Shown: positions 46,765-55,853 of the stretch, piece after piece
How the letters are laid out: every line of letters starts with the position of its first letter
Numbering within the stretch: position 1 is the first letter of the stretch
Assembly (NCBI RefSeq): GCF_007754425.1
Contig: NZ_CP037452.1
Span: forward strand, 682,001-746,000
Direction: 5' to 3'
From: Gimesia fumaroli
GTDB taxonomy: Bacteria; Planctomycetota; Planctomycetia; Planctomycetales; Planctomycetaceae
Length of the DNA stretch: 64,000 nucleotides
The notes under the pieces: model-generated
What the model was told of the DNA's origin: nothing
Databases searched by the model: none
What the model saw: the letters and a program-made list of their open reading frames with translations, nothing else
Made by a program: the position numbers and the translations under genes

Positions 46765-48444
46765 TTACCGAACCGTAAAGTTTTGAGTGTAGGTTGCTAC
46801 TTTCTGGCTGATTTCGTCTTCCACGGTCAATTTCATAACGTGGGGGCCTAGTGAGATATTTCGGGGTATCTCAAATTTGTAACTGTGAAAATAATCTTTG
46901 CGTACATTTCGGCAGAGATCTTCAGTTGTGTCAAAAGGGATTTCTGCGATGAGATCTCCGTTGGTTCCTGCTTTGAAGATTTGAATTTTGGATTTCAACA
47001 GCGTGCGATACATGCCATCGGCAGTCAGTTCGCTGGTGAAATTCTCAATTTCTGAGTAAACCAGCACCGGGCGACCGGGCGTATATTCATCACGTTCAAA
47101 ACGCTCATAGCTTCCAAAACTATTAATCTTGTGGCAGAAGGCGACATTTTTCAGTTTCAGATTAGCTTTTTCCTGCAGGCGGGCAGTGGCCTCTCTTAGT
47201 TGCGCGACAGTTTGCGTCGCCCGGTCAGCCGGATCCGGAATGGCTTCGCTATCAAAATAGTTTGCGACCGCCCAGAAGGTCTGCTGCCAGAATTCCTGGT
47301 CGGCGGGTTCGATTCCAGGAATCGCTTCCAATGCGCGTTCGTGCTGCCCTGCCATCAGGTACAACATTCGCAGGTAAACGTGCCGTTCAATAAAGTGTTG
47401 TTTTTCTTCGGGAGTCGATCCGGTTTGTAATTGAGCGAGTTCTGCTTCAGCCATTGATATGAGTTGGCTCAGTTGAGCGGCAGAAGTGCCAGCCGATAGT
47501 TCGGCCGGGTTCATGGTCGAGGCCGGATTCAGTTCCGCTGGTTCCTGAACGGAGGGCTGCATTTGTGTCGCTGCTGTTGCGATTGGTTGTGGGGTACCTT
47601 CCTGTGATCCAATGATCGCTGTACTTGTGCGGGAAATACCGTTTTGCAGTGCAGAAGTGCCTTGCTGGAATGCCGAAGAGAGTTTTGTCTTTAATGTTCC
47701 CACAACAGGAATATGATTCAGCCCTTTACTGATGGTTTCAGATCTGGAGTAGGCCTGTTGCTGCGTCGGGTTAATGACGGGCAATCCTGCATTTGTGTTA
47801 TTCGGTCCGATTGCTTCCAGGTTACCCAGTCTGACGGGATTAGATGCGGAGTTCATTTGTGGATTGTCAGGCGGTAACTGTCCAGGAGGAGTTACTTGTT
47901 GAACACTGGTTTGAACGACGGGTGAGGGGGCATCTCCTGGTTGAGTATGTCCCAGGCCGGGGAGGATCATGGAGGAAATCGTTGCGGGTTGTTTATGTTC
48001 TGCCAGTTGGGTTTCCTGCTTCTGCTGCTCCAAGCTGTTCATGATTCGCCGCGTTCGAAGAATATTCCGGATCATTTCCGGATCCACTCCTTTAAAACTG
48101 CTCAGATATTGAGCGCGTTCCTGAGGAGTTGCGTCTTTGAGTTCCTCGTTGATATAAGCCAGCAGTTCGACATTGTGTGTTGTCACCTTACCTGTTTTGG
48201 CTTTGACCTCATTATTTTTCTTTGCAGGCGGGGCGTCGTTGCTGGTTGAGGTTTTCTCTACTGCAACGACTGCCGCTGCTTCGTCGGTGGTTTTCTTTGC
48301 TGAAGCTTTGGATCTTCCCCAATTCCAGGGCGCAGTGGGAGCTCTCCAGGCCATTGTTTTCTGACCTGATGTGGAAGTACATCCGCTTATCAAAATTAAA
48401 ATTAGAACAGCAGGCAGTACCGTGCTGAGCCGGAATTGTTTCAT
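46765..48444 (-). CDS. Hypothetical lipoprotein
   Basis: 559 residues. The signal peptide ends in a good lipobox (ISGC, Cys at about residue 22). A Lys/Ala-rich then Gln/Pro-rich, low-complexity region (about 30-310) follows, with the short helical segment INEELKDATPQERAQYLSSFKGVDPE inside it. The C-terminal 220 residues look folded: a helical part (EERHVYLRMLYLMAGQHERALEAIPGIE type) and a beta domain at the end (GRPVLVYSEIENF, FEIPRNISLGPHVMKLTVED), an Ig-like pattern. It probably sits in an envelope membrane. No family recognised. Upstream of scpB in the same direction. Confidence 0.75.
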   Translation of the reverse strand: MKQFRLSTVLPAVLILILISGCTSTSGQKTMAWRAPTAPWNWGRSKASAKKTTDEAAAVVAVEKTSTSNDAPPAKKNNEVKAKTGKVTTHNVELLAYINEELKDATPQERAQYLSSFKGVDPEMIRNILRTRRIMNSLEQQKQETQLAEHKQPATISSMILPGLGHTQPGDAPSPVVQTSVQQVTPPGQLPPDNPQMNSASNPVRLGNLEAIGPNNTNAGLPVINPTQQQAYSRSETISKGLNHIPVVGTLKTKLSSAFQQGTSALQNGISRTSTAIIGSQEGTPQPIATAATQMQPSVQEPAELNPASTMNPAELSAGTSAAQLSQLISMAEAELAQLQTGSTPEEKQHFIERHVYLRMLYLMAGQHERALEAIPGIEPADQEFWQQTFWAVANYFDSEAIPDPADRATQTVAQLREATARLQEKANLKLKNVAFCHKINSFGSYERFERDEYTPGRPVLVYSEIENFTSELTADGMYRTLLKSKIQIFKAGTNGDLIAEIPFDTTEDLCRNVRKDYFHSYKFEIPRNISLGPHVMKLTVEDEISQKVATYTQNFTVR

Positions 48445-48749
48445 TACGTTGCCCGGATCATTGGGGTAAAGGGCTCAATAAATAAGGACACGTTACAGGT
48501 GCCGCGGTCATTGATTGGGTTAAGGGGATGCATGAATCTGAACAAGACTGAGCCATGCATAAAAAAGTGATGTGATAGGAGAGTGAGTTTTTTATGAAAA
48601 ATCGCAAAATGAATCAAGATCGATTCAAGCGATCCGTGATTTGAACCGCAGAAGGGAGGGATGTTTGTTGCTTTCTTGTATAGATTACAGGCTGGGTTTC
48701 TCTTAAGTGATTATATTTAATATGTTTACGCAATTTGTTTTCAGGTAGG
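48445..48749. other. Intergenic region
   Basis: 305 bp between two minus-strand genes. It must contain the promoter of the lipoprotein gene. It is AT-rich (for example TTATATTTAATATG around 48711-48724). I see no gene, strong hairpin or repeat. Confidence 0.4.
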
Positions 48750-49406
48750 TCAGTCCCCGGATTCTTTCCTGGAGTTCACATTTGATGTGACTCCAAAAAA
48801 GTTACCCCCTTTTAATTTCATATCATCTGTGCCCCAGGCAATCTTTTTATTCTGTTTGGCCAACAGGGGAATGTGCTTTGAGCAGTGGATATAAGCCTCT
48901 TCCACTTCCACCATTACCCAGCGTTCAGGCTTTTTCCCATCATCGGTAAAGATGTCGTCTTTAATTTCTTGTGGGGTGTTATCCGACTGCAGGAATTCCT
49001 CGTTTTCGACGATGGATGCTTTCCCATTGATGTGCAAGCCAATGGTGGCTTTGAAGAAATCGAGAAACATCAAACCGATGTGTGGGTTTTCTGAAATGTT
49101 ACCGAGAGAGGCGAGTACGCCGTTGCCTCGGTATTCGGGGTAGGCAAGTTGTTTCTCATTCAGAATACGCACAAAGCCGGGGCTGCCGGCGCGAAATGAG
49201 CTATCGCATTCGCCTTTTGAATCGGAGGTGGCGATAAACAGCAGTTCCTGTTCCCGGATATATTCCTGCATCCGAGGGTTCAGATAGTCGATCATCTGCC
49301 GATCGTAGAAACTGTTAGCACGCTTTTCCGTACCGTAACGCTTCTGAAGTTCCCGCTCACCCTCTGAGCCGAAACCGGGTTCTTGATATTCCATTATGTA
49401 ATCCAT
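48750..49406 (-). CDS. Pyridoxamine 5'-phosphate oxidase-fold (split-barrel flavin-binding) protein
   Basis: 218 residues. After an N-terminal helical part, the PNPOx-like split beta-barrel is suggested by MQEYIREQELLFIATSDSKGECDSSFRAGSPGFVRIL, then NGVLASLGNISENPHIGLMFLDF and LHINGKASIVE. These are motifs of general-stress/FMN-binding relatives rather than of true PdxH. It is cytoplasmic and may bind FMN or F420; the reaction is unknown. AGGA five bases before the ATG at 49406 supports this start over an ATG four codons later. It stands 45 bp downstream of the secreted hydrolase but on the same minus strand. Confidence 0.82.
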   Translation of the reverse strand: MDYIMEYQEPGFGSEGERELQKRYGTEKRANSFYDRQMIDYLNPRMQEYIREQELLFIATSDSKGECDSSFRAGSPGFVRILNEKQLAYPEYRGNGVLASLGNISENPHIGLMFLDFFKATIGLHINGKASIVENEEFLQSDNTPQEIKDDIFTDDGKKPERWVMVEVEEAYIHCSKHIPLLAKQNKKIAWGTDDMKLKGGNFFGVTSNVNSRKESGD

Positions 49407-49451
49407 ACGTTCCTGGTTTGTTACAGAGGCAGATTCGTGTGTGATGTGGCT

Positions 49452-51416
49452 TTATGGCAATTTCCAGTTACTGTCAAAGAGCTCTGCCCAGACAGTTTCA
49501 TTATCAGAAGTGCCATCTTTCGATTGCTTGAACTGAATTACGGCGATGTCTCCCAGTTTGGGGAAGAGCCAGGAATTGGAGGCCCGGAAATCTTTTTCAT
49601 GCATCGTATGTCCGGAGTTGATCACTACATAACGAGCAGGGTTCAACGGATTCGGATAGATCAGAGCGATGCCATGATTTTTTGTATCGTAGCTTTTTCC
49701 GTTGACGGTAATCTGGTCTTTGGTCCATTCGATGGGAAGGTCTTCAACGACTTTGGCGATCAAGGCATTCGATCCGGGGTCGCCGAACAGGATCAGGTTT
49801 TTGTCAGCAATGATTTTGTCGGTGACTTGCGTGTCATTGATAACAGGAACTTTCGCTCTCAGCCATTTGTCGAATTCTTTTTCAAACAATGTCAGTACTG
49901 ATTTTGACCAGGAATTGAGTTCAGGTTGCCAGGGAGTGCCCGTGCCTGTGACGCACACAAAGGGGAGCGTAAACGCGTCATCAATTGGTCCTTGCAGGTT
50001 GTGTCGTTTTCGCAGGTTCGGATTTTCGATGAAGGTTTTCGAGTCTTCATACTTCAGAACATCCCAGCCGCTGTTGCTTTTCACGTAATAAACCTGGGGC
50101 AATAGCCCATTGGCGGCCGACTCTAGTGGAAGCAGTGTACCATCCAGTTCCACTTTGGCAGCAATATTGCGTGCCAGAGACAGAGCAGCAACATTTTCTG
50201 TGGTGAGTTGTAGATTGCCTGATTCGTCGTCAATTCCCCCTTCGACGATTGTGGGTTCATACATTTCATCGAGTTCTTCAATCGTCAGCCATTCGCACTC
50301 ATTGAACTTGGGGGTATACGTGATAAAGCGGATCTGTTTTCTTCCGGGCCAGGCCGGACGTCCCTGTTTTGAATACTCCAGCAGGTCAGCGAGAAAATCC
50401 TGATAAGCGGGCATGCGTGATTGATGCGCTGCCTCCGGGCTGATATACAGCGGGATTTCGATATCCCGGTCTTTGGCTTTCTCAACCATGCGTGTGCTGG
50501 AGACGAGCTGTTTGTCTTTGCCGCCCCCATAGGTCACAACAGGGACATCGGCGGCATTCAGGGCATAGTCGATCGAATCATAGATACGCAGTGTTTTGTG
50601 CTGATAGTGCGGCAGTTTTTCTTTGTAGTTTTGATACTGATAAAAGTCGACAAATCCGGCACCGGGGCCGACGCCGCACCAGAGCGAAGGGTAATGCAGT
50701 CCCAGATGCCAGGCGCCTGCGCCTCCCATGGAGAAGCCGCGAAGTGTAATTCGTTTCTTGTCGATCAGGTGACGTTTCTTGACATCATCAATGGCTTCAT
50801 GCACGTCGACGTCGCCGCTCCATCGCCAGCCATTATCGGTACGGCCGAAGGGATCCAGGTGCAACCAGTCGTGATCTTTGCGAGGTCCTCTGCCATTCGG
50901 ACGTGTGATAAAAAAGACTTCATTGCGTTTGCCGCCTCGGCCATGCAGTTCTACATGGAGTGGCCAGCGATGGCTGGACTTTTCTTTAAAGTCAGCCGGG
51001 AAGGTGAGCGCATAAGGTTGCACCGAGCCATCAATTTTAGAGTAGTAACCGAAGATGACCGTTCCGGTTTGCTGTGTCCATTCCGGTTTGCCGACTTGCA
51101 GTTGCTGTGCTCGTTTTTGCCCCGTTTCCAGAATCTGAAATGTATCTTTGACATACTGCGGTTTGTAAAATTCGTTATGTCGCAAAATCCATTCGGCGGC
51201 CTTTGCATAAACTTCGACATCTGCCAGAAGCGACTTTTTGATTTTGGGATTCTGCTTGAGGTCCTTGATTTGTTTCTGCAGTTCCTGAAGCTGCTGTTCC
51301 AGTTTGGCGCGATCTTCTGGAGCAGGCTCCTGTGCCTGTATCTGTGAAGGATTCGAACAGAGTGAAAGGCCAACGATCAGAGCAACAAGAATCGGGAAAC
51401 AGAAGAGGCGCTTCAT
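49452..51416 (-). CDS. Secreted alpha/beta hydrolase (prolyl-oligopeptidase/esterase-like)
   Basis: 654 residues with a signal peptide (about 1-28, ending IQAQE). A helical coiled stretch (about 33-60, KLEQQLQELQKQIKDLKQ) follows. The hydrolase domain (about 115-370) has HVELHGRGG as the oxyanion-hole region, the nucleophile elbow GFSMGGAGAW (GxSxG) and a His-containing PEAAHQSRM near the end. The last 270 residues form another domain that includes VINSGHTMHE. Similar two-part secreted hydrolases are common in planctomycetes; activity on esters or peptides is inference. It stands alone, with an inverted-repeat element upstream. Confidence 0.82.
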   Translation of the reverse strand: MKRLFCFPILVALIVGLSLCSNPSQIQAQEPAPEDRAKLEQQLQELQKQIKDLKQNPKIKKSLLADVEVYAKAAEWILRHNEFYKPQYVKDTFQILETGQKRAQQLQVGKPEWTQQTGTVIFGYYSKIDGSVQPYALTFPADFKEKSSHRWPLHVELHGRGGKRNEVFFITRPNGRGPRKDHDWLHLDPFGRTDNGWRWSGDVDVHEAIDDVKKRHLIDKKRITLRGFSMGGAGAWHLGLHYPSLWCGVGPGAGFVDFYQYQNYKEKLPHYQHKTLRIYDSIDYALNAADVPVVTYGGGKDKQLVSSTRMVEKAKDRDIEIPLYISPEAAHQSRMPAYQDFLADLLEYSKQGRPAWPGRKQIRFITYTPKFNECEWLTIEELDEMYEPTIVEGGIDDESGNLQLTTENVAALSLARNIAAKVELDGTLLPLESAANGLLPQVYYVKSNSGWDVLKYEDSKTFIENPNLRKRHNLQGPIDDAFTLPFVCVTGTGTPWQPELNSWSKSVLTLFEKEFDKWLRAKVPVINDTQVTDKIIADKNLILFGDPGSNALIAKVVEDLPIEWTKDQITVNGKSYDTKNHGIALIYPNPLNPARYVVINSGHTMHEKDFRASNSWLFPKLGDIAVIQFKQSKDGTSDNETVWAELFDSNWKLP

Positions 51417-51545
51417 GGTGGAGTCCTGATAATGAATTAGGAGTGTTTCTCAACGAAACAAAACAGCAAATGACTGACGGCCCGAATGGATGGCGGTGAT
51501 CACACTTAGATCGAGCCGCCTGATCGGGAAACATGAGAGCAGGTG

Positions 51546-51641
51546 CTAGAGCGCATCACATTTTACTATAGCGTGCCTCAATCTAATATACTTGGTCCAA
51601 ATAGTTTTGGAGACGCTACAGTAAAACTGGACACAGTCTAG
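51546..51641. repeat. 96-bp imperfect inverted-repeat element
   Basis: Two 28-bp arms, 51546-51573 and 51614-51641, match as inverted repeats at 20 of 28 positions, with exact blocks CTAGA, TTTTACT and TAGCG. A 40-bp centre separates them. It lies between the hydrolase and the permease genes and holds no gene. Size and structure suit a small non-autonomous (MITE-like) element or a transposon remnant. No target duplication is evident to me. Confidence 0.6.
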
Positions 51642-51651
51642 AGCTAGATTA

Positions 51652-53427
51652 TCACGGATGGAAGGGCCAGGCAAGAGGTACGATGATCACGGTGAGGATC
51701 CAGACGATCAAAGTCAGTGGGCCGCCGATACGAAGGTAGTCGGCATATTTATACCCACCAGGGCCGAAGACCATCATATTGGTCTGGTAGCCGATCGGGG
51801 TGGCGAAGCAGGCTGCTGCCGAGATGATCAGGGTGATCACAAATGGCATGAGATTGACATCGAGTGATGCTGCTGCGGCAACGGTGATGGGAAAAATCAG
51901 CGTAGCGGTTGCTTTAGCGGTAATCAGGTTCGTGAAGATCAAGGTGATTAACGACAGAATTGCCAGCACGATCAACGGTTTATTATTTGCCACTCCGATG
52001 AAGCTAGATGCAATCAGATCCGCGGCTCCCGAATTTTCGATTGCTTTGCCAATTCCCAGTCCGGCAGCGATGGTAATCAACACGCCCCAGTCAATAGAGC
52101 GTTTGGCTTCGGTCGCACTGCAGCATCGCGTGGCCGTCATCAGCCCGGCAGCGACCATGGCGGCGACGATCATTTTAACATTAAAGAAGGCCACCATCAC
52201 GATCATCGCCAGCAAGATCGTACGGGCAATCCAGGCACGTTCGTGGCGTGGCGGTGTGGAGTCTTCCACCTGACTGACGAGGAAGAATTCGCGGGAATTT
52301 CGTTGCTGGTCAATGAAGGAAGGATGCGCTTCGATCAGCAGAGTATCGCCACGCTGGAGTTCAATGTCACCAATTTTTTTGTTGATCCGCTGACCGTTGC
52401 GTGCCACGGCGATCACGGCAGCATTATAGTTCGAGCGAAATTTTGCCGTGCGAATGGACATGTTGATGAATCGAAAACTGTCAGAGACAACGGCCTCAAT
52501 CAGGCAGCGCTCGGAGCGGGGGCCAGACAGTTTAAACAGCTGATCGGTGGCCGGTTTGAGCCCGGGGATTTTCTGCAGGTCAATGACCGATTCCACGACG
52601 CCGACAAATACGAGTTGGTCATTGGCGGCAAGGCGTTCATTGGAAGAAACGGCGGCGATCACATTATCCTGCCGATCAATTTCCATCAGGTACATACCCG
52701 GAAGATGTCGCAAGCCAGCCTGTTCGATAGTTTTTCCAATGAGCGGGCAGCCTGGTTCGACCACCATTTCGACGGTATATTCTCGCGGGTCATCCATGGG
52801 AGTAATCGCCGGTTTTCGTTCCGGAAGTAACCAGCGGGAAAAGACCAACAGGTAAATCAGACCGGCAATCATCACGGGGACGCCGACCCAGGCAATTTCG
52901 AACATGGAGAGTCCGGGATGATTGTCGTGCTCTTGCAGTAATCCGTCTACCACCAGCGTGGTACTCGTTCCGACCAGTGTGCATAAGCCGCCAAGAATCG
53001 CTGAATAACTTAAAGGGAGCATGAGGTGTGAAACCGAGATCCGCATTTTCTTGGCCCAGTCAGAAATGACGGGCATCATCATCGCGACGACAGGTGTGTT
53101 ATTGAGGAACGCACTTAAGACTGCCGAGGGGAGCATGACGCGCGACTGGGCATCAGTTAGTGATTTCGGGCGACCGAGCAGCTGTTGACCGGTAAAAGCA
53201 AAGCCACCGGTCTGGCGAATCCCCTCACTGACCACAAATAGAAACGCGACTGCGATCAAGCCTTCATTGGCAAAGCCGGCGACGGCATCTTTGGCTTCGA
53301 CCACATCAGTGATGACCAGAATGGTGAGCCCACCCATGAGAATCGTATCGGCGCCGGCACGTAGAAACGTAAGAGAGCCGATGACTCCTCCCAATACCAG
53401 GAACGTTACTACAATTTGCCAGTCCAT
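51652..53427 (-). CDS. SLC13/DASS-family anion permease with two TrkA-C domains
   Basis: 591 residues. Hydrophobic segments flank a soluble middle: about six before residue 210 and six or more after 420. The DASS-type Ser-Asn-Thr loops are visible as SAFLNNTPVVAMMMP (first hairpin) and LITAKATATLIFPIT (second). The central region (about 220-395) has two RCK_C-like units (GCPLIGKTIEQAGLR and the later SIRTAKFRSNYNAAVIAVARNG). This architecture is that of SLC13-type permeases for sulfate, dicarboxylates or similar anions. The neighbour cysQ downstream of its start fits a role in sulfate use, but that is only suggestive. Confidence 0.87.
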   Translation of the reverse strand: MDWQIVVTFLVLGGVIGSLTFLRAGADTILMGGLTILVITDVVEAKDAVAGFANEGLIAVAFLFVVSEGIRQTGGFAFTGQQLLGRPKSLTDAQSRVMLPSAVLSAFLNNTPVVAMMMPVISDWAKKMRISVSHLMLPLSYSAILGGLCTLVGTSTTLVVDGLLQEHDNHPGLSMFEIAWVGVPVMIAGLIYLLVFSRWLLPERKPAITPMDDPREYTVEMVVEPGCPLIGKTIEQAGLRHLPGMYLMEIDRQDNVIAAVSSNERLAANDQLVFVGVVESVIDLQKIPGLKPATDQLFKLSGPRSERCLIEAVVSDSFRFINMSIRTAKFRSNYNAAVIAVARNGQRINKKIGDIELQRGDTLLIEAHPSFIDQQRNSREFFLVSQVEDSTPPRHERAWIARTILLAMIVMVAFFNVKMIVAAMVAAGLMTATRCCSATEAKRSIDWGVLITIAAGLGIGKAIENSGAADLIASSFIGVANNKPLIVLAILSLITLIFTNLITAKATATLIFPITVAAAASLDVNLMPFVITLIISAAACFATPIGYQTNMMVFGPGGYKYADYLRIGGPLTLIVWILTVIIVPLAWPFHP

Positions 53428-53472
53428 GTCGGTTCAAAAACTTATAAACAATATGAAGGCGAAAGCCAGATG

Positions 53473-54474
53473 CTATTCATTGATTGCAAGTTCACCCAGA
53501 GTTTGAATCAACTCGGGATGGAGAGGTCCATTGGTTACGATGACTCCCTGATTATTTTTCAATTCGTAGCCTTGATCAAATTCCAGTGGTTTACCAGTGA
53601 TATCCGTCACGGTACCGCCGGCCTCCTGCACCAGGAGCACACCGGCAGCATGGTCCCAGATTTTTTCGCGATAACCAACACGGGTAGGCAGACGCATGTA
53701 AATATCGGCGTTACCCTGAGCAACGACGGCATATTTGGCCTGACTGTCAAGTCTTCTGGGCTCTTTCTCAATGTCAAGTTTTTCTGCAACCTGTTGTGAG
53801 TGTCCATGCGAACTGTGTCCCGACTCGACCGATTCACAAAAGCGTGATTGCGAGAAGTCGTCAGTTGTGGTGACGCGAATTGGAAATGCTGCTTGCTCCT
53901 GATCATCCTGATTCAGGGGAATCGCAAAAGCGCCCTGGTCGGCGACAGTGTAGTAGAGTGTTCCCGTGACAGTTTCATCAATCGGGAAAGGCATATTAGG
54001 GCAACCTAATATGCCGAGCACAATCTTTCCGTCGACAATCAAGGCGAGTGAAACGGCATACTGTTCTTTGCGTAAAAAACCTTTGGTTCCGTCGATGGGG
54101 TCCAGAGTCCAGAAGCGGCTGCTATACTCTTTGGCGCCTCCATGATCGATCCAGCGGCAGACATTTTCAGGAGAGGTCTCCGGAATCTCCGCTTTGTTGA
54201 GTTCGGCTACGATCTTTTCCAGGAATTCGTGATTTTCTTCCAAGTGTAACTCAGCAGCGTCTTCTTCACCGATGATGGGATCTTGTGGAAATGCTTCGTT
54301 GAGTGCCCGACAGATGACAGCCTGACTGCTGAAATCGGCAATTGTCACCGGACTTTTGTCTTTTTTTTCCAGGACTTCATCGGTGATCGCTGCCTGGACT
54401 GAGCGGCAAATTTGAGAGGCCTGTTTGACTGCTGACAGAGCAATCTCTAATTCCCGTTGAAATGGTGTCGTCAT
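53473..54474 (-). CDS. cysQ: 3'(2'),5'-bisphosphate nucleotidase-like protein (CysQ/HAL2)
   Basis: Removes the 3'-phosphate from PAP and PAPS, byproducts of sulfate assimilation, in the cytoplasm. 333 residues of the inositol-monophosphatase superfamily. Metal site 1 is IIGEEDAAEL; the DPIDGTKGF motif (WTLDPIDGTKGFLRKEQYAV) is the HAL2/CysQ form; the C-terminal WDHAAGVLLVQEAGGTVTDITG supplies the last Asp. The length and the insert fit the eukaryotic-like HAL2 group more than short CysQ. It lies 45 bp upstream of the permease gene, which begins after its stop. Confidence 0.9.
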   Translation of the reverse strand: MTTPFQRELEIALSAVKQASQICRSVQAAITDEVLEKKDKSPVTIADFSSQAVICRALNEAFPQDPIIGEEDAAELHLEENHEFLEKIVAELNKAEIPETSPENVCRWIDHGGAKEYSSRFWTLDPIDGTKGFLRKEQYAVSLALIVDGKIVLGILGCPNMPFPIDETVTGTLYYTVADQGAFAIPLNQDDQEQAAFPIRVTTTDDFSQSRFCESVESGHSSHGHSQQVAEKLDIEKEPRRLDSQAKYAVVAQGNADIYMRLPTRVGYREKIWDHAAGVLLVQEAGGTVTDITGKPLEFDQGYELKNNQGVIVTNGPLHPELIQTLGELAINE

Positions 54475-54574
54475 AATAGTGCATCATTCACTGCGCTGGT
54501 ATTGCTGCAGATTCCCAGGATTTGATGATGAAGTTTTCATTCAAGCCTTTACAAGAAGCTTTACTAGAGACTGG

Positions 54575-55621
54575 TCACAGTGGAAGAGTCACAGGTTCAC
54601 TTTTTTCACAACTAAGCGCGACGGCTTCCGTAAACTCCATGTATTTGACACCCGTAGCGAAGTCGGTGTGGTGGACGATTTCTTCTCCACGGATGGCTCC
54701 GATAAACTCTGCTTCGACGCGCCAGCCTCCTTCTTCTTCTTTGGGGATATGGAGTTCCTTCAGTTCGTCTTCCCCCATATGACCGACAAAGATTTTTTCT
54801 TCCGGAGTAAAGTGCACCTTGATTGTTCCATGGCTGCCATAGAGGTGGATCTGCAGGCCGGGGCCAAACAGAATTGAACCACTTAAGTGGTAGATGGCAT
54901 TCACACCTCCCTGGAGTCTGCTGACGACCTGGACGCTATCTGGAATCGTCACATCAGCATTACCCTGGCCTTGTGCGGAAGGCCGCTGTGGTTCGAAGGT
55001 TGAACATTGCGCAAAAACCCGTTCGGTGGGAGGGGCCCAGCGACTCAGGGTTTCGTGCAAAATTCCCATTGTTAGAACATTATTACCACTGATTTCCTTA
55101 TCCTGCCGCCAGTGTAATTTTTTGCTGTAATCCCAGAAGGAGTCGTCTGCCCCCACGACGACGACTTCGCGTAGCTTTCCCAGATATTTTTGTGAGATCA
55201 GCTTGATGACTTCCTGGTTGTATTTTAAACCAAAGGGGCTAGGGACGATCTGTGCAATCAGATCCGGGCGGGCCTTAGAGACTTTCAGCATCTTTTGAGC
55301 TTCGTCCAGATTGCGTGCCATTCTGGCTTCGGTCAAAACGTGCTTGCCGGCTTCGAGGGCCATGCAGGTGATCTCACAATGCAGATTAGGCCAGGTCCCG
55401 ATCATGACCGCATCGATTTCAGGGTCTTCAACCAGTTCCTGCCAATGGGCATAGGTCTGGGGAATACCATATTTTCGGGCGACTTTTTCCGTCGACTCTG
55501 GTGTGGAATTCACGACGCCGACGATTTCGACATCTTCAATTGCTTGAAATCCCGGAATATGGCGACTTTTCGTATTTGCCCCTGCACCAACAATTCCAAT
55601 ACGGATCGTTTTTTTTCCCAT
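54575..55621 (-). CDS. Gfo/Idh/MocA-family oxidoreductase lacking the EKP lysine
   Basis: 348 residues. The Rossmann NAD(P) motif [16 protein letters not shown] is at the start. The C-terminal alpha/beta domain is typical of the family. The usual EKP motif, whose Lys is catalytic, reads Glu98-Ala99-Arg100 here ([11 protein letters not shown]). Other active-site positions cannot be judged safely. It may still bind a nucleotide or act on a different substrate, or be a non-catalytic relative. It sits 100 bp from cysQ and 232 bp from lpxB, both on the same strand. Members such as GnnA work in lipid A synthesis next to lpxB, but the missing Lys and unclear similarity stop me from proposing that. 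Confidence 0.85.
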   Translation of the reverse strand: MGKKTIRIGIVGAGANTKSRHIPGFQAIEDVEIVGVVNSTPESTEKVARKYGIPQTYAHWQELVEDPEIDAVMIGTWPNLHCEITCMALEAGKHVLTEARMARNLDEAQKMLKVSKARPDLIAQIVPSPFGLKYNQEVIKLISQKYLGKLREVVVVGADDSFWDYSKKLHWRQDKEISGNNVLTMGILHETLSRWAPPTERVFAQCSTFEPQRPSAQGQGNADVTIPDSVQVVSRLQGGVNAIYHLSGSILFGPGLQIHLYGSHGTIKVHFTPEEKIFVGHMGEDELKELHIPKEEEGGWRVEAEFIGAIRGEEIVHHTDFATGVKYMEFTEAVALSCEKSEPVTLPL

Positions 55622-55853
55622 TAGTGTACGTCGTCCCGATATTCCAAGATGTTTTTCAGATAGAAAGATTGTGGCTGGCTTTTCGCATTTTCCCAGCCAG
55701 TTTCAGCGTATCCGACGATTCTAACGAGCAGAATTCTGGAGGACCATTCACACAAAACAAACAATTACAGGTTCCCCAAATTCTCATTGGAAATTTGTTG
55801 TTTTGTACCTGATTTAACACAATCGAACCCGAATGGTACTGTTTTTGTGTATA

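Noticed and set aside
50421..51347. Open frame of 308 codons antisense to the secreted alpha/beta hydrolase
   Set aside because: It has no signal peptide or ribosome-binding site, and its residues look like a mirror of the well-supported gene on the other strand.
54575..55621. GnnA-type oxidoreductase for 2,3-diaminoglucose lipid A
   Set aside because: Missing EKP Lys, no GnnB-like aminotransferase beside it, and it is not between lpxA and lpxB.
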